Shown here one piece after another: positions 1 through 8,632 of a DNA stretch of 64,000 nt (positions within the stretch are counted from its first letter, which is position 1; the number at the start of each line of letters is the position of its first letter). The notes under the pieces are model-generated. The model saw nothing but the letters and a program-made list of their open reading frames with translations. It was not told the origin of the DNA and made no database searches. Source of the DNA: Sulfurovum riftiae. GTDB lineage: Bacteria; Campylobacterota; Campylobacteria; Campylobacterales; Sulfurovaceae. The position numbers and the translations under genes were made by a program. Where the stretch lies: positions 62,001-126,000 of the forward strand of contig NZ_LNKT01000023.1 of assembly GCF_001595645.1 (NCBI RefSeq), written 5' to 3'.

Positions 1-2
1 TG

Positions 3-86
3 TTTGTGGCACGTACGTTGTGTTTCAGCAGTCAGGTCGTGACGGACCGCCATGATGTCAGGGCAGATATGATCATCGTACCATAA
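3..86 (+). CDS. C-terminal end of a probable 5-formyltetrahydrofolate cyclo-ligase (partial)
   Basis: The first 86 bases hold an open frame ending in TAA at 84-86; its start lies before the window. The last residues include TDRHDVRADMIIVP, which resembles the C-terminal end of 5-formyltetrahydrofolate cyclo-ligases (5-formyl-THF to 5,10-methenyl-THF, ATP-dependent). Such a gene often stands directly before rny in related epsilonproteobacteria, which supports the call. Only 27 residues are visible, so the identification is tentative. Confidence 0.5.
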   Translation, partial: FVARTLCFSSQVVTDRHDVRADMIIVP

Positions 87-136
87 ACAGTGTAGTATCG
101 GTCACAAAACGTTTCTTTTTCTTTAGAAAAGGAAAA

Positions 137-1669
137 ATGATGTTAGGAACAGTAATAGGAGTCTCCGGTGTTGCCGGAGCGGCTGTCGGGGCAGGGGCAT
201 GTTACCTCTGGCTGAAGAACAGCAGCCAAAAAAAATTCTCGCATCTGGAGCTTGAAGCAAAAGCGAAAGCGAAAGCCATCAGCAATGAAGCGGAACTTCT
301 GCTTCAGGAAGCACAGATGAAGATCAAGACGAAAGCGCTTGAACAGGAAGCGGAATTCCAGAAGCGTATGGCGCAGGTGGAAGAGCGGAACCGTGCACTG
401 ATCATCGAGCAGAAAGCGCTGAAGAAGGAAGAGGAGAAACTCTCCCTTGCAGAGCAGAAACTTGCCGAAAAAGAGGCGAGCCTGGAAAAGCTCGAGGTAA
501 AAAAACAGGCACAGATCGATGAAGCGGTGGAAAAACTGCAGCATGCAGCCTCTTTGACAAAAGAGGAGGCCAGAGCCTACATTCTCAATAAAGTGGAGGA
601 ACAGAGCCGTGCCGAGGTAGCTTCTATCGTCAGGCGATATGAACAGACGGCGAAGGAAGAGGGAGAGAAGAAGGCCAACTACATCCTTGCACAGGCAACG
701 ACACGGTATGCCGGAGAGTTTGCCGGTGAACGGCTCATCAACCTTGTCAATCTGCCCAGCGACGAGCACAAAGGGCGTATCATCGGCAAAGAGGGGCGGA
801 ACATCAAGGCGCTTGAAATGCTTCTTGGGGTCGATATCGTCATTGACGAGACGCCGGGTGTCATTCTGGTAAGCTCCTTCAACCTTTACCGCAGGGCGAT
901 CGCCACACGTGTCATCGAGATACTTGTAGAGGACGGCCGTATCCACCCCGGACGTATCGAAGAGGTACATGAAAAGGTGGAGAAAGAGTTCGAAGAGAAG
1001 ACCTATGAAGAGGGGGAGAATGTCCTCATCGACCTGGGGCTTTTCCCCATGCACGAAGAGCTGGTGAAGCTGCTTGGCCGCATGAAGTACCGTGCAAGTT
1101 ACGGACAGAATGCACTGGCACATACACTCGAAGTGGCCAAACTGGCACGTGTGATGGCAGCAGAGATGGGCGGAGACGAAAAACTTGCCCTGCGTGCCGG
1201 CCTTCTGCACGATATCGGTAAGGCCCTGACACAGGATATGGGCGGTTCGCATGTGGAGATCGGGGCAGAACTCTGCCGTCGCTACAACGAGCATCCTACG
1301 GTTATCAATGCCATTTATGCCCATCATGGACATGAAGAGCCCGATTCGGTGGAGAGTGCCGCAGTCTGTGCTGCCGATACACTCTCTGCGGCACGGCCGG
1401 GTGCAAGAAGAGAAGTGCTCGAGAGTTTCACCAAAAGGGTCAGGGAGATCGAAGAGATCGCCATGTCCAAAGAGAATGTGGAAAAGGCCTATGCCATCAA
1501 TGCAGGACGGGAGATACGTGTCTTCGTCAATGCAAGAAAAATGAGTGACAATGAAGCTGTCCTGCTCAGTAAAGAGATCGCCAAAGAGGTGGCGGACAAA
1601 GTACAGTTCCCCGGTGAGATCAAGGTGAATGTCATTCGGGAAACAAGAGCGGTGAGCATTGCGAAATAA
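137..1669 (+). CDS. rny: Ribonuclease Y
   Basis: Membrane-anchored endoribonuclease that starts mRNA decay. The 510-residue protein has the full family layout: an N-terminal membrane segment (about residues 4-26), a long charged coiled coil (about 30-170), a KH RNA-binding domain with the GxxG loop in GRIIGKEGRNIK (213-224), and an HD phosphohydrolase domain with the metal-binding pair in LLHDIGK (HD at 358-359). Length is normal. An AAAAGG element precedes two consecutive ATG codons; the first is used here. It follows the probable folate cyclo-ligase by 50 bases, so the two may be co-transcribed. Confidence 0.97.
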   Translation: MMLGTVIGVSGVAGAAVGAGACYLWLKNSSQKKFSHLELEAKAKAKAISNEAELLLQEAQMKIKTKALEQEAEFQKRMAQVEERNRALIIEQKALKKEEEKLSLAEQKLAEKEASLEKLEVKKQAQIDEAVEKLQHAASLTKEEARAYILNKVEEQSRAEVASIVRRYEQTAKEEGEKKANYILAQATTRYAGEFAGERLINLVNLPSDEHKGRIIGKEGRNIKALEMLLGVDIVIDETPGVILVSSFNLYRRAIATRVIEILVEDGRIHPGRIEEVHEKVEKEFEEKTYEEGENVLIDLGLFPMHEELVKLLGRMKYRASYGQNALAHTLEVAKLARVMAAEMGGDEKLALRAGLLHDIGKALTQDMGGSHVEIGAELCRRYNEHPTVINAIYAHHGHEEPDSVESAAVCAADTLSAARPGARREVLESFTKRVREIEEIAMSKENVEKAYAINAGREIRVFVNARKMSDNEAVLLSKEIAKEVADKVQFPGEIKVNVIRETRAVSIAK

Positions 1670-1720
1670 ATGTGACCAGTCACATGAGCCTGCTGCTGAA
1701 GCAGTCATAGCGACAGCGTA

Positions 1721-1750
1721 GTATTTGGACTTTGCTCAAATACGTCTTTT
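1721..1750 (+). terminator. Possible rny terminator hairpin
   Basis: GTATTTG at 1721-1727 can pair with CAAATAC at 1737-1743 across a nine-base loop, followed by GTCTTTT. It lies about 50 bases after the rny stop codon. The stem is short and the U tract imperfect, so this is weak. Confidence 0.3.
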
Positions 1751-1812
1751 AGTGATAAAAACAGCATAAACATAGCATTGGAAAGTTATGCAAACTGAAA
1801 TGATAAAAGCGT

Positions 1813-1818
1813 TATAAT
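1813..1818 (+). promoter_or_regulatory. Sigma-70 -10 box (TATAAT) for the 98-residue gene
   Basis: A perfect TATAAT lies 34 bases before the GTG start at 1853, in AT-rich DNA. No clear -35 box is seen, as is common in Campylobacterota. Confidence 0.5.
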
Positions 1819-1852
1819 TCGGAAAGTAATTTAAAGCAAAAAGGTAAAAATA

Positions 1853-2149
1853 GTGGACAGATGTGAAGAGATCGTTGCAAATGTAAGAATGGAAGAGCGT
1901 TATGCTGGTATGAGTCTGGTTTTTGTGGGAACAGATGCACTCCGAGAAGAGATAGAGACAGCCATAGATAAGGTTACGAAACAGACAAAGATGGATCCAC
2001 ATGTGTTCGATAATTCAAAGGACCATCATGAAGCCAAACAGGCATTGTATATCGAATTCAATGACGATGTACAGAGAGACAGTGGTGAATTCTTCGAACT
2101 TCTGCTTAGAGAGCTTCGCATCGATAAATGTGCGAATGATGTTATTTAA
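1853..2149 (+). CDS. Small conserved-looking cytoplasmic protein of unknown function
   Basis: A 98-residue protein with a GTG start preceded by AAAAAGGTAAA. It has no signal peptide, membrane segment or motif I recognise. The predicted make-up is mixed alpha/beta with an acidic second half (for example DDVQRDSGEFFELLLREL). It has its own TATAAT box and lies 17 bases before the secreted cyclophilin gene, so the two may share a transcript. The frame has coding-like composition and a good ribosome site, so I take it as real, but assign no function. Confidence 0.75.
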   Translation: MDRCEEIVANVRMEERYAGMSLVFVGTDALREEIETAIDKVTKQTKMDPHVFDNSKDHHEAKQALYIEFNDDVQRDSGEFFELLLRELRIDKCANDVI

Positions 2150-2166
2150 AAGATCAAGGGAAAAAA

Positions 2167-2706
2167 ATGTATAAAAAATTAGTGATAAGCTTATTGTTGG
2201 TTTTAGGGATAAATCTTTCCGCAGCAGGAAAGAAAGCGCCGATCGTAGTACTTGAGACGAATGTAGGGAAGATAGAACTAAAACTGTTCCCCAAAGCTGC
2301 TCCTCTGGCGGTAGAGAATTTTGTGACGCATGTCAAGAACGGATACTACAACGGTCTGATCTTCCACAGGGTCATCAAAGGCTTCATGATACAGGGCGGT
2401 GACCCGACCGGTACGGGAAGAGGCGGCGAATCGATCTGGCATAAAGAGTTCAAGAACGAATATGCACCCAACCTGACCTTCGACAGACCGTTCCTCCTCG
2501 CTATGGCGAATCATGGGCCGAATACCAACGGCAGCCAGTTTTTCATTACCACCGTACCGACACCGCACCTCAATGGCGGATATACCATCTTCGGTGAAGT
2601 CATCAAAGGACAGAAAGTGGTTCGGAAGATCGAGAATGTCACCACATCCGCAGGTGACAGACCGATGTTCGACCAGGTCATCAAACGCGCCTATATCAAA
2701 AAATAG
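2167..2706 (+). CDS. ppiA: Secreted cyclophilin-type peptidyl-prolyl cis-trans isomerase
   Basis: Catalyses prolyl bond isomerisation during folding of exported proteins. The 179-residue protein starts with a cleavable signal peptide (MYKKLVISLLLVLGINLSAAG), then a single cyclophilin domain. Signature residues include FHRVIKGFMIQGGDPTGTG (about 73-91) and NGSQFFIT. The ATG follows an AAGGGAAAAAA ribosome site. A periplasmic location follows from the signal peptide. The gene sits 17 bases after a small unknown gene. Confidence 0.93.
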   Translation: MYKKLVISLLLVLGINLSAAGKKAPIVVLETNVGKIELKLFPKAAPLAVENFVTHVKNGYYNGLIFHRVIKGFMIQGGDPTGTGRGGESIWHKEFKNEYAPNLTFDRPFLLAMANHGPNTNGSQFFITTVPTPHLNGGYTIFGEVIKGQKVVRKIENVTTSAGDRPMFDQVIKRAYIKK

Positions 2707-2825
2707 CAAGAACAGATAGCAAGTAGTAGGTAGGAGGGAGTAGATACTCTCTGCTTACTTAAAAACTCTTTTTAGGTTGTGCTTCAACCGCTTTCCCAAA
2801 TAAAATACAGTAACAAAGGAAACTT

Positions 2826-3728
2826 GTGGATCTACAGTCCTTAAGAGAAGAACGTAAGAAATGGCTGACCTGGAAGAATATCAGACCCTATCAGGAAGCT
2901 ATAAAGGCTCTGCCGAAGTATTCGAACGTTGAGGTAAAACTCGGTGATGTCGTTGATATTCAAATTGCAGATCTTTCCGAAGAAGAAGCAGCGCAGATCA
3001 GAGAGACAGCGCTGCTGATGAAACCCTGGAGAAAGGGTCCGTTTCGCATTAACGAACTTTTCATTGATTCGGAATGGCAGAGTCAGATCAAATACAATCT
3101 CCTCGAACCCCACTTTGATATTGAAGACAAGATCGTAGGGGATATCGGCTGCAACAACGGTTACTACCTTTTCCGTATGCTTTCACAAAAACCGAAAAAA
3201 CTCATCGGTTTTGACCCCTCTGCCATTTACTACTCACAATTCATGTTCCTGGACCACTTCATCAGAAGCGGCATTGTCTATGAACTGCTGGGTGTAGAGC
3301 ATGTGGAGTTCTATGAGCATAAGTTCGACATACTTTTCTGTCTGGGAGTGCTTTATCACCGTTCCGACCCTGTAGCAATGTTGAAGTCGCTTTTCAAAGG
3401 GTTGAACAAAGGCGGAGAATTGATACTCGATACGTTCATGATAGACGGGGAAGAGGAGATGTGTCTGACACCAAAAGACCGCTACTCAAAGATCCCGAAC
3501 ATCTATTTCGTCCCGACAGTGAATGCGTTGAAGAACTGGTGTCTCAGGGCAGGATTCGAAAGCGTCGAAGTGCTTGAGATCATGAAGACCGACCTGAATG
3601 AACAGCGCAAAACGGAGTGGATCGATACACAGAGCCTTGAGGATTTTCTGGACCCGGACGATCCGGAAAAGACTGTTGAGGGGTACCCGGCGCCGAAGAG
3701 GGTCTATATCAAAGCGGTCAAAGCATAA
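2826..3728 (+). CDS. cmoB: tRNA U34 carboxymethyltransferase CmoB
   Basis: Transfers the carboxymethyl group from carboxy-SAM to 5-hydroxyuridine at the tRNA wobble position, making cmo5U. The 300-residue protein matches CmoB: KPWRKGPFRINELFIDSEW (66-84), the SAM-type loop GDIGCNNGY (105-113), and FCLGVLYHRSDP further on. Start is GTG after AAAGGAAACTT. CmoA, which makes carboxy-SAM, is not in the window. The gene is convergent with the ABC-F gene, with a REP pair between them. Confidence 0.93.
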   Translation: MDLQSLREERKKWLTWKNIRPYQEAIKALPKYSNVEVKLGDVVDIQIADLSEEEAAQIRETALLMKPWRKGPFRINELFIDSEWQSQIKYNLLEPHFDIEDKIVGDIGCNNGYYLFRMLSQKPKKLIGFDPSAIYYSQFMFLDHFIRSGIVYELLGVEHVEFYEHKFDILFCLGVLYHRSDPVAMLKSLFKGLNKGGELILDTFMIDGEEEMCLTPKDRYSKIPNIYFVPTVNALKNWCLRAGFESVEVLEIMKTDLNEQRKTEWIDTQSLEDFLDPDDPEKTVEGYPAPKRVYIKAVKA

Positions 3729-3736
3729 AAGGATAT

Positions 3737-3805
3737 GTAGGGTGCTGTGTCCTCACAGCACCATGTAGTTTGATTCTCAATATATTGTTGTGGACAGCAC
3801 CCTAC
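3737..3805 (+). repeat. REP pair (BIME-like), GGTGCTGTG stem family
   Basis: 3737-3740 is GTAG, followed by GGTGCTGTG (3741-3749), the loop TCCT, and CACAGCACC (3754-3762): a 9-bp perfect hairpin. A second head with half a stem lies inverted at 3794-3805 (ACAGCACCCTAC). The outer arms can also pair. It sits between convergent cmoB and the ABC-F gene and could act as a bidirectional terminator. The TAG stop of the ABC-F gene (3802-3804) is part of the inverted head. Confidence 0.75.
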
Positions 3806-5745
3806 GATTGAAGTGATTCGTAAAGCTCCAGCAGTTCCAGGTATCTTTCACTCTTCTCTTCATAGATCTCTTCAAGCTTTGAAAGCTCCTCTGAGAGAGC
3901 GGCCAGTCCTTTCTCCTGATAGCATTCAGGATCCCCGAGGCAGGTGTTGAGACGTTCTATCTCCGCTTCGAGTTCTTCTATCTCATCCGGAAGGCTGTCG
4001 AAATCTCTCTGGTCTTTGTAGCTGAGTTTGGTCTGTTTTTTCTCTTTTGGTTTAGATGTTTCTTTGGCTGAAACGGTTTTCATTTCACTCTCCATAGCTG
4101 AGAGCTCTTTGATCTCTTTTTCTATCTCCAGGTATTCGGTATAGCTCTGGTAGGACTCTTCTACCACGCCGTTGCCTTTGAAAATGAGAAGTTTGGAGGC
4201 GATCTTGTCGATGAAGTAGCGGTCGTGAGAGACAAAAAGGACCGCTCCGGGGAAGGCAATAAGCTTCTCCTCGAGAATAGTAATGGTCGGAATGTCCAGA
4301 TCATTGGTCGGTTCATCCAGAATGAGGCATTCGACATTCTTGGTAAAAAGCAGTGCCAGTGCCACACGGTTCTTCTCTCCGCCGCTGAGCTGACCTACTT
4401 TCTTGGTCAGGTACTCTTCTGGGAAGAGGAAGGATTTGAGATAGGCAAAGACATGCATATTGTACCCCTGGACATCCACATGGTCCCCGCCATTTGGGCA
4501 AAAGGTCTCTATGAGGGTATGTTCGTCATTGAGCATCTCCCGGTGCTGGTCGAAATAGCCGATGGAGAAGTCGCCTTTTTTGATACTGCCGCTGTCGGGT
4601 TTGAGACGCCCGAGCAGGAGTTTGAGCAGGGTCGACTTTCCTGCACCGTTGATGCCTACGATGGCGATCTTGTCTCGCTGGAGGATACGGGTAGAGAAGT
4701 CCTCTATGAGCAGTTTGTCTGCAATGGTATAGCGAAGATGCTCCACTTCAAAGAGCATTTTCCGTTTGCTCAGTCCCTTTTCCCCTTTCCAGCTTCGTTT
4801 CTCCCGTTCGAGCTCCACCTGCATCTTGCGGATGAGGGTAGGGTTCTTCTTTGCCTGTTCACGAAGCTCGAAGACCCTTGCTTTCCGTCCCTGGTTACGT
4901 TTTTCTCTTGCCCTGACACTCTTGCCCAGCCACTCCTCTTCTCTTTTGAGGAGTTTGAGCAGGGTATCGTGCGTCTTTGCAAGGGATTTCATGCGCTCCT
5001 CTTTCTGCTCAAGATAGGCACGGTAGCCGCCTTTATAGGAGACCAGCTGCTGGTTGTCAACCTCTATGACACGTGTGGCGATGGTATCGATGAAATGTCT
5101 GTCGTGTGAGATGAAAAGCAGGGTGAACTTCTCTTTCAGCAGGATCTCTTCGAGGAATTCCACCATATAGACATCGAGGTGGTTGGTCGGTTCGTCCAGA
5201 AGCAGTACATCGGGTTTTTTTAAAATGAACGAAGCCAGTGCCACACGGCGCTGTTCGCCACCCGAGAGGGAAACGACCAGGCGGTGTTCATACTCCTTGA
5301 GCTTGAATTCCTGCAGGACACGTTCTATCTTGTCATCAAGGTTCCAGGCATTGTGGTGGTCGAGAAATGCGGTGATACGTTCCATTTTTGCCAGAAGTTC
5401 GCTGTTCTCAAAGTCCCGGGCGACCTCCTGACTCAGTCTTGCATGTTCCTCCTGCGCCTCCCTGAGTTCGTTGAGTTCATTCAAGATGGCATCTCTTACG
5501 GACAGTGAGGCATCGAATCGGGGCTGTTGCGCAAGCATCTCTATCTGTACAGCATTGTTGACGACACGTTTTCCCTCTGTGGGGTCTTCCTCTCCCAGAA
5601 CGATCTTCATCAGGGTGGACTTTCCGCAGCCGTTGGGACCGACGATGGCGACCCTCTCCCCTTCGTTGAGATGGAAATCGATATCATCAAGAAGGACCTT
5701 TATATCGTACTGTTTCTTGATGTCGAAGAGATCTACGAGTGCCAT
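3802..5745 (-). CDS. uup: ABC-F family ATPase, Uup type
   Basis: Ribosome-associated, non-transporting ABC ATPase. The 647-residue protein has two nucleotide-binding domains: Walker A GPNGCGKST (36-44), signature SLSGGEQRR (159-167) and LLLDEPTNHLD (181-191), then GINGAGKST (364-372), QLSGGEKNR (452-460) and LILDEPTNDLD (474-484). The TNDLD form in the second site and the C-terminal coiled coil (about 585-647) are typical of Uup. There is no membrane domain. The stop codon lies inside a REP head. Other ABC-F subfamilies cannot be fully excluded. Confidence 0.88.
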   Translation of the reverse strand: MALVDLFDIKKQYDIKVLLDDIDFHLNEGERVAIVGPNGCGKSTLMKIVLGEEDPTEGKRVVNNAVQIEMLAQQPRFDASLSVRDAILNELNELREAQEEHARLSQEVARDFENSELLAKMERITAFLDHHNAWNLDDKIERVLQEFKLKEYEHRLVVSLSGGEQRRVALASFILKKPDVLLLDEPTNHLDVYMVEFLEEILLKEKFTLLFISHDRHFIDTIATRVIEVDNQQLVSYKGGYRAYLEQKEERMKSLAKTHDTLLKLLKREEEWLGKSVRAREKRNQGRKARVFELREQAKKNPTLIRKMQVELEREKRSWKGEKGLSKRKMLFEVEHLRYTIADKLLIEDFSTRILQRDKIAIVGINGAGKSTLLKLLLGRLKPDSGSIKKGDFSIGYFDQHREMLNDEHTLIETFCPNGGDHVDVQGYNMHVFAYLKSFLFPEEYLTKKVGQLSGGEKNRVALALLFTKNVECLILDEPTNDLDIPTITILEEKLIAFPGAVLFVSHDRYFIDKIASKLLIFKGNGVVEESYQSYTEYLEIEKEIKELSAMESEMKTVSAKETSKPKEKKQTKLSYKDQRDFDSLPDEIEELEAEIERLNTCLGDPECYQEKGLAALSEELSKLEEIYEEKSERYLELLELYESLQS

Positions 5746-5771
5746 AAGGATCAGCCTTTATTTTTTGTGAA

Positions 5772-5777
5772 ATTATA
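5772..5777 (-). promoter_or_regulatory. -10 box (TATAAT) for the ABC-F gene
   Basis: ATTATA on the + strand reads TATAAT on the minus strand, 27 bases before the ATG at 5745. Confidence 0.5.
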
Positions 5778-5843
5778 CTCTTTTAAGGCTTGATAAAGTA
5801 CATCGTGATATATTGGGCGTAAATATTTTCAAGAAGGAAAATC

Positions 5844-7127
5844 ATGTTGGAAATTATTGTAGCATTATACTCAATTTATACGTTTATACGAGTTTATATT
5901 TCAGTGATGCAGATAGGCTATATCAACCAGGAGAAGCGTAAGGACCCTGTACTTATGGCGGCGGGGAAATACATGGTCGCGGCGAACTATGCCGTGGCCA
6001 AAGAGAAGCTTGGTATCATCGAGACCTTTGTGGACTATCTGATGTTCATCTGGTGGGTCTTTGCCGGATTCGCATGGCTCTCATCACTGTTTCAGGTAGA
6101 CGGTTCTGTCATGAGTTCGGTACTGTTCCTTTTCGGGGTGGTCGCAGTGAATTACATTGTGGGCCTTCCTTTCTCTTTGTATCAGACCTTCAAGATCGAC
6201 GAAGCTTTCGGCTTCAATAAAATGACGTTGAAGATGTTCATAATCGATGCGCTGAAATCCATTGCACTCTTTGTTGTCATCGGTGGGGCGATCTTTGCGC
6301 TGCTCTCCTGGATCATCTCTTCGTATGAGATGTGGTGGCTCTGGGGCTTCATACTTATGTTCGCCATTGCTGTAGCGGCAAACCTCCTTATGCCGTTCTT
6401 CATGAGCCTGTTCAACAAATTCTCTCCGCTCGAAGAGGGGGAACTCAAAGAGGCGATCGTGAACCTGATGGACCAGGCTGGCCTGAAGAGTGACGGTATC
6501 TTCGTGATGGATGCCAGCAAGCGTGACAGCCGTCTCAATGCTTTTTTCGGCGGATTGGGAAAGAGCAAAAGGGTGGTACTTTACGATACACTGCTTGAAA
6601 AACTGGACAAGAAAGAGCTTCTGGCTGTCCTGGGACATGAGCTGGGGCACTTTTCCCACGGGGATATCTGGAAAAACATTGCTTTGATGGGCCTGCTTCT
6701 CTTCATTGCCTTCTATCTTTTCGGCCATCTGCCCGATACACTCTTCATAGAGATGGGTGTGGCACCCTATGCCGGTGTACAGATAGCGATGCTCATGCTT
6801 TTGCTGCCTCTGCTCAGTTTCGTCTTCACGCCGTTCATGTCGTATGTAAGCAGACATAATGAGTATGCCGCAGATGAATACGGTTCGGCGATGGGCGGGA
6901 AAGAGAATCTGGTCTCTGCCCTGTTGAAACTCATTACCGAGAACAAGGCATTCCCGAAATCGCATCCTTTGGTGATCTTCTTCTACTATACCCATCCGCC
7001 GATCCTGGAAAGGCTCAAAGAGCTGGACTATGATGCAAGCAATGTGGTCATAGCGGAAGAGAAGATCGAAGAACCGCCATTGCCCAATGACGGGATCTTT
7101 GCATTTGTGAACAAAGATGACAATTAA
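5844..7127 (+). CDS. M48 (Ste24-like) membrane zinc metalloprotease
   Basis: Integral-membrane endopeptidase of the CAAX-protease/Ste24 type; bacterial members probably act in membrane protein quality control. The 427-residue protein has several hydrophobic segments and the zinc motif HELGH (265-269), followed by SHGD. The third ligand is the Glu in HNEYAADEYG about 80 residues on. It is longer than HtpX and has the Ste24 N-terminal hydrophobic part. An AAGGAAAATC site precedes the ATG. It overlaps prmC by 11 bases, so the two are translationally coupled. Confidence 0.9.
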   Translation: MLEIIVALYSIYTFIRVYISVMQIGYINQEKRKDPVLMAAGKYMVAANYAVAKEKLGIIETFVDYLMFIWWVFAGFAWLSSLFQVDGSVMSSVLFLFGVVAVNYIVGLPFSLYQTFKIDEAFGFNKMTLKMFIIDALKSIALFVVIGGAIFALLSWIISSYEMWWLWGFILMFAIAVAANLLMPFFMSLFNKFSPLEEGELKEAIVNLMDQAGLKSDGIFVMDASKRDSRLNAFFGGLGKSKRVVLYDTLLEKLDKKELLAVLGHELGHFSHGDIWKNIALMGLLLFIAFYLFGHLPDTLFIEMGVAPYAGVQIAMLMLLLPLLSFVFTPFMSYVSRHNEYAADEYGSAMGGKENLVSALLKLITENKAFPKSHPLVIFFYYTHPPILERLKELDYDASNVVIAEEKIEEPPLPNDGIFAFVNKDDN

Positions 7128-7938
7128 AGAAGCACTGTTCCGGGCGAGGAAACAGCTTTTAAAAGCCTGTGAACGGCCGCAGTTTGAAGCGGAACTTCTT
7201 TTGTCCCACCATTTGAAACAGGATCGTATGTACCTGATCACGCATGAAAATGATGTGCTCGAGGATCCGGATGGCTATGAAACGCTTGTCAAAAGAAGGG
7301 CTACAAATGAACCGTATGAGTACATTGTGGGCAATGCCAGTTTTTACGATATCAACCTGGCAGTGGAGAGCGGGGTGCTCATTCCCCGTCCCGAAACCGA
7401 AATACTGATAGAGCTGGTCGCAGAGATCATTGAAAAAGAGAAGATCACGAAGATCGCAGAGATCGGTGTGGGTTCGGGTGCCATCTCCATCGTACTTGCA
7501 CGGAAATTTCCCGAACTGAAGATTATTGCCACGGATATCTGTGAAACTCCGATCAAAGTAGCAGAAGAGAATATTGATCGGTTCGGACTGGCAGAACAGA
7601 TCGAACTGAGACATTCCCACCTGATCGACGCGGTCAGTGAGCCTGTCGAACTGGTAGTATCGAACCCTCCCTACATTGCAGAAGATTTCCTGCTTGAATC
7701 CAATGTGGTCGATTATGAACCCAAAGAGGCACTTTTTGGCGGCAGAGTGGGGGATGAGCTGCTGAAACAGATCATTACGGATGTCAAGGCACGCGGGATA
7801 AAATGGTTGGCGTGTGAAATGGGATATGACCAGAAAGAGCCGATTTCAGAATTTGTTAATGAAATTGGAGTAAAATCCATTGCATTTTACAAGGACCTTG
7901 CCGGTTTTGACCGCGGGTTTATTATACAATTCCCGTAG
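7117..7938 (+). CDS. prmC: Peptide chain release factor N5-glutamine methyltransferase PrmC
   Basis: Methylates the GGQ glutamine of release factors RF1 and RF2. The 273-residue protein has the N-terminal helical domain, the IPRPETE signature (89-95), a SAM loop EIGVGSGAIS (115-124) and the catalytic NPPY (183-186). It starts inside the preceding protease gene. Its TAG stop is the GTAG head of a REP element, so the last codons (IIQFP) abut the repeat. Confidence 0.96.
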   Translation: MTIKEALFRARKQLLKACERPQFEAELLLSHHLKQDRMYLITHENDVLEDPDGYETLVKRRATNEPYEYIVGNASFYDINLAVESGVLIPRPETEILIELVAEIIEKEKITKIAEIGVGSGAISIVLARKFPELKIIATDICETPIKVAEENIDRFGLAEQIELRHSHLIDAVSEPVELVVSNPPYIAEDFLLESNVVDYEPKEALFGGRVGDELLKQIITDVKARGIKWLACEMGYDQKEPISEFVNEIGVKSIAFYKDLAGFDRGFIIQFP

Positions 7939-7955
7939 GGTGGGTATTACCCACC
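7935..7955 (+). repeat. REP element, GGTGGGT stem family
   Basis: GTAG head (7935-7938) followed by GGTGGGT (7939-7945), ATT and ACCCACC (7949-7955), a perfect 7-bp hairpin. The prmC stop codon TAG (7936-7938) lies in the head. It may also act as a transcription attenuator after prmC. Confidence 0.75.
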
Positions 7956-8015
7956 AATGAGGAAACCGGCATATTATCACACTTTTGCCGAAAGGTTCAA
8001 CAAACAAGGATAAAA

Positions 8016-8495
8016 ATGAAAAAATATTTCAGAATGACAACAATGGCCTACCTTATTTTGCTGACAGCGACACTCGGAGCAGGGCTTTATGCAGGAATCG
8101 TTGTGGCACCTGTGACATTCCATACGGAAGATTGGCTGGGCAGTGGAGTGCTGAGCCATTTCCAGGAGGGGCTCATCATGACGCAGAATTTCGTCAAGCT
8201 CTCCTATCTGGTCGATGTTACGGTCGTTGCAGTAGCGCTTTATGAAGGGTACAAATACAAAAAATTCGAAAGAGATACTGTTACGCAGGTAGCCACCTTT
8301 TTCGTTATTGCCACAGGATTGATGTTCGGCCACTACTACCTTCCCGATATCCTCACCATGCAGCTTGCAGGCGAGGAGATGACAAAATCGGCAGCCTTCA
8401 TCAGTACCCATAAGGGCAGCGAGATCAATTTCAAGATCTTCTCCCTGGCATTGTTGGTACTGATCGTAAGGAATATGCAGAAGGCATGTAAATGA
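8016..8495 (+). CDS. DUF4149-type (TMEM205-like) small membrane protein
   Basis: A 159-residue protein with about four hydrophobic segments (near residues 10-30, 65-82, 92-110 and 137-152) and a conserved-looking GLYAGIVVAPVTF stretch. This resembles the DUF4149/TMEM205 family; no molecular function is established. The ATG follows CAAGGATAAAA. It lies 77 bases after prmC, with the REP in the gap. Confidence 0.65.
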   Translation: MKKYFRMTTMAYLILLTATLGAGLYAGIVVAPVTFHTEDWLGSGVLSHFQEGLIMTQNFVKLSYLVDVTVVAVALYEGYKYKKFERDTVTQVATFFVIATGLMFGHYYLPDILTMQLAGEEMTKSAAFISTHKGSEINFKIFSLALLVLIVRNMQKACK

Positions 8496-8497
8496 GA

Positions 8498-8620
8498 AGC
8501 GTATACAAACGACAACTGCTTGTCGTTTGTAGCTTCGGAACCGGAACGGTCGGAACGAAGTGTAGCCGTGTAGGCTAGGGCAAGGTCGTTCACAGTGACA
8601 GAGCACGCTTTGTGTGATTA
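8498..8620 (+). repeat. Dispersed composite repeat, 3' portion
   Basis: Contains a perfect 11-bp hairpin (8505-8515 with 8520-8530, loop CTGC). It ends in GCACGCTTTGTGTGATT (8603-8619), the same end as the copies at 55356-55490 and 59839-60081. The hairpin is shared with the 59.8-kb copy, with paired base changes (CG-ACAA here, CA-ACAA there). It fills the gap before the DNA glycosylase gene. Confidence 0.55.
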
Positions 8621-8632
8621 ATGGAGGTAAAT

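Noticed and set aside
143-1708. 521-residue minus-strand open frame opposite rny
   Set aside because: Cys/Phe/Leu-rich composition of a shadow frame, no ribosome site, and fully overlaps a certain gene.
6084-7241. 385-residue minus-strand frame opposite the M48 protease and prmC
   Set aside because: Composition of an antisense shadow; crosses two real genes.
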